Assembly: GCF_031846645.1 (NCBI RefSeq)
Contig: NZ_JAVRHN010000002.1
Coordinates: forward strand, 62,001 to 126,000
Origin: Autumnicola psychrophila
GTDB lineage: Bacteria; Bacteroidota; Bacteroidia; Flavobacteriales; Flavobacteriaceae
Direction of reading: 5' to 3'
DNA length: 64,000 nt
This document shows, piece by piece, positions 60,134-64,000 of this stretch. Below the pieces are notes generated by a model, which made no database searches, was not told the DNA's origin, and was given only the letters and a program-made list of their open reading frames with translations. Within the stretch, counting starts at the first letter, position 1, and every line of letters starts with the position of its first letter. The position numbers and the translations under genes are program-made.

Positions 60134-60775
60134 TTAGGAATTGGAAAAGACAATAAGACGGCTGAAAATCTCCAGGTTAGCGAAACCGAATTCCCTGGCG
60201 ATATACTTCAGGGTTTCTTCCTGATATATAAAAACATGTGTAAAATCGTTTTTGTAATACCAGTTTTCAAATTCAATTTCAGGAGTATAAAGATGCGTCA
60301 TACAATAAAGTTTTCCTCCCGGAAGCAGTAGTTCTTTAAGTTTGCGGAACTCCTTCCGCGGAAAATGAAAATGTTCCATCACTTCGCAACAGGCAATGAA
60401 GTTATATTTATGCTGAAGTAGCTGGCGGTCGTCCTGAAAAAAAGGGTCGTAAGGATAAATTTTGTAACCTACTTCCTGAAGAATTTTCGAGATAACAGGA
60501 CCCGTTCCTGCGCCAAAATCCAGCCCCTTGTGCAGGGAAGCATCAAAATCCTGAAGAACAGCATTTACAATGGGCGAAACAAACTGTTGATATTTGAGAT
60601 CGTTTACATCATTATTATGGGATGTATACCTGGCAATTTCATCCTTTGGTTTTGGCAGAAAATCTTTAGGAACAAAAAGCCCTTTACAATGCACGCACTC
60701 GAGAAATTGATTCTTTTCAGACTTAAAAGATCTTGCACCCTCATTTTCACAAAGCGGACATTGTTCAACTCCCAT
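60134..60775 (-). CDS. Class I SAM methyltransferase with N-terminal zinc ribbon
   Basis: A 213-aa cytoplasmic protein. Four Cys in CPLC and CVHC (about residues 6-9 and 27-30) form a zinc ribbon. A Rossmann methyltransferase follows with motif I LDFGAGTGPVISKIL (about 81-95), an acidic residue in YPYDPFF, and CCEVMEHFHFPRKEF (about 129-143). The family resembles UbiE/Methyltransf_23 enzymes acting on small molecules; substrate unknown. Single gene, unrelated to the xylan cluster. Confidence 0.88.
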   Translation of the reverse strand: MGVEQCPLCENEGARSFKSEKNQFLECVHCKGLFVPKDFLPKPKDEIARYTSHNNDVNDLKYQQFVSPIVNAVLQDFDASLHKGLDFGAGTGPVISKILQEVGYKIYPYDPFFQDDRQLLQHKYNFIACCEVMEHFHFPRKEFRKLKELLLPGGKLYCMTHLYTPEIEFENWYYKNDFTHVFIYQEETLKYIAREFGFANLEIFSRLIVFSNS

Positions 60776-61265
60776 GATTAGCTTTAAAGTTTCTTAAATT
60801 GTATTTTTTGTACTACGGAGCTGAAATTGCAATTTTCGACATTACAAATTCATATATTAATTATTTACATCTCATTGTCTTTTTTCAATGCTTTAAAATG
60901 GCAATTTTCGACCTGTAGTAGCAGGAAAATTATCAAAAGCGGCTAAATTTTATTTAAAACAATACTTTTGAACAACATTTCTTCAGTTTTACTTAAATTC
61001 TTCTTCTACTGAAGTAAAAAATTGCATTTATAATGCACTTCAGGCCGATATTTGCCAAAAATAATACCCTCTGATTCCCCAGTTCATAAGGATTTTTTTA
61101 AAAAAGGAGCTACTACAGCTTAAAAAATAAGATTCCGTAGCATGATGTATGAAAATTGGCAATTTTCGGCATTGGCTTTCAGGACTACTCCTGCCAATTT
61201 AATTGCTTCTGTAAAATGAAAATTTTATCACTCCTGATCATATTCCAAAAATCTTCAGAAAAAAT
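60776..61265. repeat. Intergenic with three copies of the AATGGCAATTTTCG motif
   Basis: No gene is seen. The motif occurs as GAAATTGCAATTTTCGAC (60823-60840), AAAATGGCAATTTTCGACC (60895-60913) and AAAATTGGCAATTTTCGGC (61152-61170), with a partial CCGATATTTGCC near 61045. The same motif appears in other spacers of the window (360, 459, 4078, 16235, 16376). Confidence 0.6.
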
Positions 61266-62525
61266 TTATGCAACCTTTTGTGTTGTTTGCGCCTGCTCTT
61301 TTCGTACTCCCCGAATATTTGCCTTCAGCATTATCGAAATAACGAGTGCTACGATAATTAACCCAATAAAAACGTAGAAAACCGGAATATAACTTCCCGT
61401 CGCGGCATAGATTTGTGATACCAGCGTTGGGCCAATGAGCCCGCCCAAAGACCATGTTGTAAGCAGGTAACCGTGGATTGCGCCGAGTTCTTTTGTGCCA
61501 AAAAGGTCTGCAATAAAGGCGGGAAGATTAGAAAATCCTCCTCCATAACAGCTTACCACCAGAAAAATGAGTATCTGGAATAAAATTGCGCTTCCAATGA
61601 CCGGAAGAGTGACGAATGCCACCAGCTGAATAATAAAGAATATGATAAAGACGACGGGACGCGAAATATAATCTGAGGCTGCTGCCCAGCCGATTCTTCC
61701 TGCTCCATTAAAAATTCCCATTATACCGACCATAATTGCAGCGGCACCGGCTGTCATTCCGCCAATGGTCTGTGCCATTGGTGAGGCCACAGATATCATC
61801 ATAATTCCCGCACTTGTATTTATAAGCATCATGATCCACAACATCCAGAAATGCTTTGTTTTTACAGCTTCCCTGCCGGTTAGTTGAGCCAGATCCCTGA
61901 TTTTTTTCTTACCCGAGGCCACAGTTTCTTTCATTCCTTTTGGTATCCATCCGGATGGAGGTGGCGCGATATAAAGGGCGCCGGCGGTCATAAGTAAAAA
62001 ATAGCTTGCACCGAGGATATAAAAAGTATTAGCAATCCCTACAGATTCCATTAAACTGGCGGCTACGGGAGCTGTTATAAGCGCTCCGGAACCAAAACCA
62101 AGTACGGCCATCCCGGTTGCTAGTCCGCGGCGGTCCGGAAACCATTTTACGAGTGTGGATACGGGTGAAATATAACCTATTCCAAGGCCTATTCCACTAA
62201 GGAGTCCGTAGCTGAGAATAAAAAGGGTAAGAGAATCTATGGAGACTGCAAAACCCGATCCTGCCTGTCCCAAACCAAACAAAACAGCAGCGAGCATGGC
62301 AGATTTCCGTGGTCCGTTTCTTTCTACAAATCTTCCGAAAACCGCTGCTGAAGCACCACCCAGGGTCATCATTACCGTAAAGGCAATTGTCACGGAGGAG
62401 ACGCTCCAGCCCATGCTCTCGCCTAATGGAATTGTATAAACACTGTAGGCATAGGCTGCACCTATGGAAATATGTATGCCAATTGCCGATAAAGCAATTA
62501 GCCATCTGTTTTTATTAGGCTTCAT
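61266..62525 (-). CDS. OFA-family MFS transporter (oxalate/formate antiporter-like)
   Basis: A 419-aa 12-helix major-facilitator protein of the OFA family (YhjX/OxlT-like). It opens with NRWLIALSAIGIHISIGAAYAYSV and IPLGESMGWSVSSV, carries RFVERNGPRKSAM between helices 2 and 3, and has YGLLSGIGLGIGYISPVSTLVKWFPDRRGLATGMA. OFA members exchange oxalate/formate or take up monocarboxylates such as pyruvate; the substrate here is unknown. Single gene. Confidence 0.92.
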   Translation of the reverse strand: MKPNKNRWLIALSAIGIHISIGAAYAYSVYTIPLGESMGWSVSSVTIAFTVMMTLGGASAAVFGRFVERNGPRKSAMLAAVLFGLGQAGSGFAVSIDSLTLFILSYGLLSGIGLGIGYISPVSTLVKWFPDRRGLATGMAVLGFGSGALITAPVAASLMESVGIANTFYILGASYFLLMTAGALYIAPPPSGWIPKGMKETVASGKKKIRDLAQLTGREAVKTKHFWMLWIMMLINTSAGIMMISVASPMAQTIGGMTAGAAAIMVGIMGIFNGAGRIGWAAASDYISRPVVFIIFFIIQLVAFVTLPVIGSAILFQILIFLVVSCYGGGFSNLPAFIADLFGTKELGAIHGYLLTTWSLGGLIGPTLVSQIYAATGSYIPVFYVFIGLIIVALVISIMLKANIRGVRKEQAQTTQKVA

Positions 62526-63073
62526 TTAATTTCCTCCTGGTTAATTGTTAAATTTTCACTAATATAAAAAAGCTGCAGAGAATATTATCAGAAAGCTTTA
62601 AAGAAATAGCGAATAGCTGAATAAATATATGAGATGACGAGAAGAGAAGTCAAACCTCGTTTCAAAATAATACTCTCTAAAAGGCTTATCCCTAACAAAA
62701 AATTTAATTTTATAATGCCATTTTAAAAAACAGATAGCGGCTACTACTAGTGAAAAAGCCGAAATAGAACCTTATCGCCGGTGTCATGGGTAACGGCCCT
62801 AAGTTTATGGGAGCAACTTCCAGTATCTTCAGCCAGAAAAACCTATGAATTGTTCAATGGAACTTAAAGAAAAGCAGTTTTAAATAATTACTTCTGAAAA
62901 AAACCTGGATCAGGTAAGGGAGCAAACCAAGATGTGGATGGATTCAACCAATAGGAAATGCAAAATCTAATTCTCTTTAGAAAACAGAAACAAACAATTA
63001 CACAATCAAGCAGTTGTATTTAGGGAAAACTTACAAAATGGGGCTGAGAAAATTTTTTAGTACCTTTATTACT
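62526..63073. other. Intergenic, possibly with decayed coding sequence
   Basis: About 550 bp without an intact gene. Short readable pieces on the plus strand at about 62845-62965 (for example SEKNLDQVREQTKMWMDS) are broken by stops and could be a decayed gene, but no family is recognised. GTACCTTTA just before 63074 is a weak -7-like sequence. Confidence 0.35.
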
Positions 63074-63421
63074 ATGCAAAAAAGTTGTTTAGAATGCGGC
63101 GAAAAACTGGTAGGCCGGGAGGATAAAAAATTTTGTAGCGACTATTGTCGCAATGCCTATCATAATAAAATGAATAAGGAAAGTAGTAATCTTGTAAGAA
63201 ACACCAACAACCAGTTACGGAGAAATTACCGCATACTTCAGGAACTGAATCCGGAGAATAAAATAAAAACCAGCAAATCAAAATTGCTGGCTAAAGGTTT
63301 TAGCTTTGAGTATATCACGGGCATTTATACCACCAAAACCGGCACGGTATATTATTTTGTTTACGACCAGGGATATCTGCCACTGGAAAATGACTTTTAC
63401 GCTCTCGTAAAGCGGAATTAA
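63074..63421 (+). CDS. Small zinc-ribbon protein
   Basis: The ATG at 63074 (MQKSCLECGEKLVGREDKKF) puts the metal site at the N-terminus; the upstream frame to 63014 adds 20 non-family residues. The product is 115 aa. CLECG and FCSDYCRNAYHNK (about residues 5-9 and 20-32) form the zinc-ribbon pattern seen in DUF2116-like and HNH-associated proteins. The rest is basic with a beta-rich end (GIYTTKTGTVYYFVYDQGY). Probably nucleic-acid associated; function unknown. Its 3' end overlaps the convergent CBS gene by 4 bp. Confidence 0.75.
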   Translation: MQKSCLECGEKLVGREDKKFCSDYCRNAYHNKMNKESSNLVRNTNNQLRRNYRILQELNPENKIKTSKSKLLAKGFSFEYITGIYTTKTGTVYYFVYDQGYLPLENDFYALVKRN

Positions 63422-63885
63422 GTTCTCCAGGTGTCTCCTTTCAATTCCATTGCCGCTTTTAGAACATCACTCTGACTAATTTGCCCCACAAGCTTCCCGT
63501 CTTCAAGAATCGGGAAACGCCGGTGCTTTAATTCCACAAATTTTTTGGCGGCATCCAGGACATTCATTTTCCCATCTATTGTTTCCACATTACAGGTCAT
63601 ATGCTTCTCAACCGTCAAATCTTCCATGGGCATATTATAATAACGACTATCAGAAATCTGCTTTAGACAGTCCCCTTCAGAAATAATACCCAGCAACTCA
63701 TTTTGTCCATTCACAACAGGTCCTCCGGAAATTCGGTTTGCAACCAATTTTGCAATGACATCTGCAATTTTTTCATCTTTCCTGAACGTAATGAGTGATG
63801 TAGACATATAATCCTCTACCAATATTGGCTCTTCTACCGGTTTTTCCGGCTCAGCGCGCTTTCCCTGAAAACTTTTAATAGCCAT
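63418..63885 (-). CDS. CBS-pair domain protein
   Basis: A 155-aa protein made of two CBS motifs (about residues 28-85 and 92-150). The first has NRISGGPVVNGQNELLGIISEGD and the second RRFPILEDGKLVGQISQSDVL. CBS pairs bind adenine nucleotides and act as energy or redox sensors; a stand-alone pair usually regulates another protein. The first 20 residues are charged and probably disordered. Its tail overlaps the zinc-ribbon gene by 4 bp. Confidence 0.92.
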   Translation of the reverse strand: MAIKSFQGKRAEPEKPVEEPILVEDYMSTSLITFRKDEKIADVIAKLVANRISGGPVVNGQNELLGIISEGDCLKQISDSRYYNMPMEDLTVEKHMTCNVETIDGKMNVLDAAKKFVELKHRRFPILEDGKLVGQISQSDVLKAAMELKGDTWRT

Positions 63886-64000
63886 AATTTAAGTTTTTGA
63901 TTGTTAAGTAATTAAATATAGCGAAAATTTAAACAGTCTGAATGGCTGGATAAAATTTTCTTTTTTGATCAAAATCTTAAGTAACTTTAGATCTTATTGT

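Noticed and set aside
62700..62970. Broken coding-like pieces upstream of the zinc-ribbon gene
   Set aside because: Interrupted by stops, and no family could be named; noted only as possible decay.

Overview
The window looks like chromosomal DNA of a flavobacterium (Bacteroidota, Flavobacteriaceae; Salegentibacter/Zunongwangia/Gramella-like by gene content). The reasons are low GC, Bacteroidota-type promoters (TTTG near -33, TAnnTTTG near -7), lipoprotein signal peptides with acidic residues right after the Cys, a complete Bat (aerotolerance-type) operon, and pairings typical of the group such as yicC-gmk-nadD. No rRNA, tRNA, CRISPR array, phage or complete insertion sequence was seen.

Layout. 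0.6-18 kb is mostly housekeeping: a trans-sulfuration enzyme, an RsiV/PdaC-like lipoprotein, an ArsC-like protein with an EamA exporter, a thioesterase, a YheT hydrolase, a HigBA toxin-antitoxin pair, yicC-gmk-nadD, a BON-LysM protein, gpsA, an LVIVD-propeller lipoprotein, pheS and a CREST-type membrane hydrolase. 18.4-20.6 kb holds a beta-carbonic anhydrase beside a SulP transporter, probably a bicarbonate uptake pair. 21.2-30.3 kb is an eight-gene minus-strand operon: moxR, DUF58, a BatD-like fusion, batA, batB, batC, batD, batE. 31.4-37.7 kb carries a short-chain dehydrogenase, a four-helix-bundle protein, an AlbA_2 protein abutting a metallophosphatase, a soluble acyl-ACP desaturase and 3-hydroxyanthranilate dioxygenase. 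An IS256-type transposase remnant lies at 37.8-38.3 kb.

38.7-60 kb is a glucuronoxylan-utilisation island. On the minus strand are a GH10 xylanase and xylE-xylB-xylA, divergent from a NrtR/AraR-like NUDIX regulator with a degenerate Nudix box. A LacI regulator follows. Downstream of a near-perfect LacI-type operator at 47285-47298 comes the plus-strand cluster GH67 - SDR - uxuA - GH10 - GH115. Together these cut the xylan backbone, remove (methyl)glucuronate, and send xylose to xylulose-5-P and glucuronate towards mannonate and KDG. Next come a GH43-like propeller protein and a Gfo/Idh/MocA oxidoreductase plus DUF1080 pair, which suggests a 3-keto-glycoside route. The island is being remodelled: there is a decayed GH3 gene at about 46.8-47.0 kb and a duplicated 3' end of the oxidoreductase at 55.7 kb. 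It has no SusC/SusD pair, no UxaC and no intact beta-xylosidase inside the window.

The right end has a methyltransferase, an OFA-type MFS carrier, a small zinc-ribbon protein and a CBS-pair protein. Intergenic spaces hold several dispersed short repeat families: a GAGCGGAGTCGAG element, a TAAAATGGCAATTTTCGACC element, a CAAGGTTTT palindrome and purine-rich GAGAGGAGAGTGG blocks. These are the least explained structure in the window.
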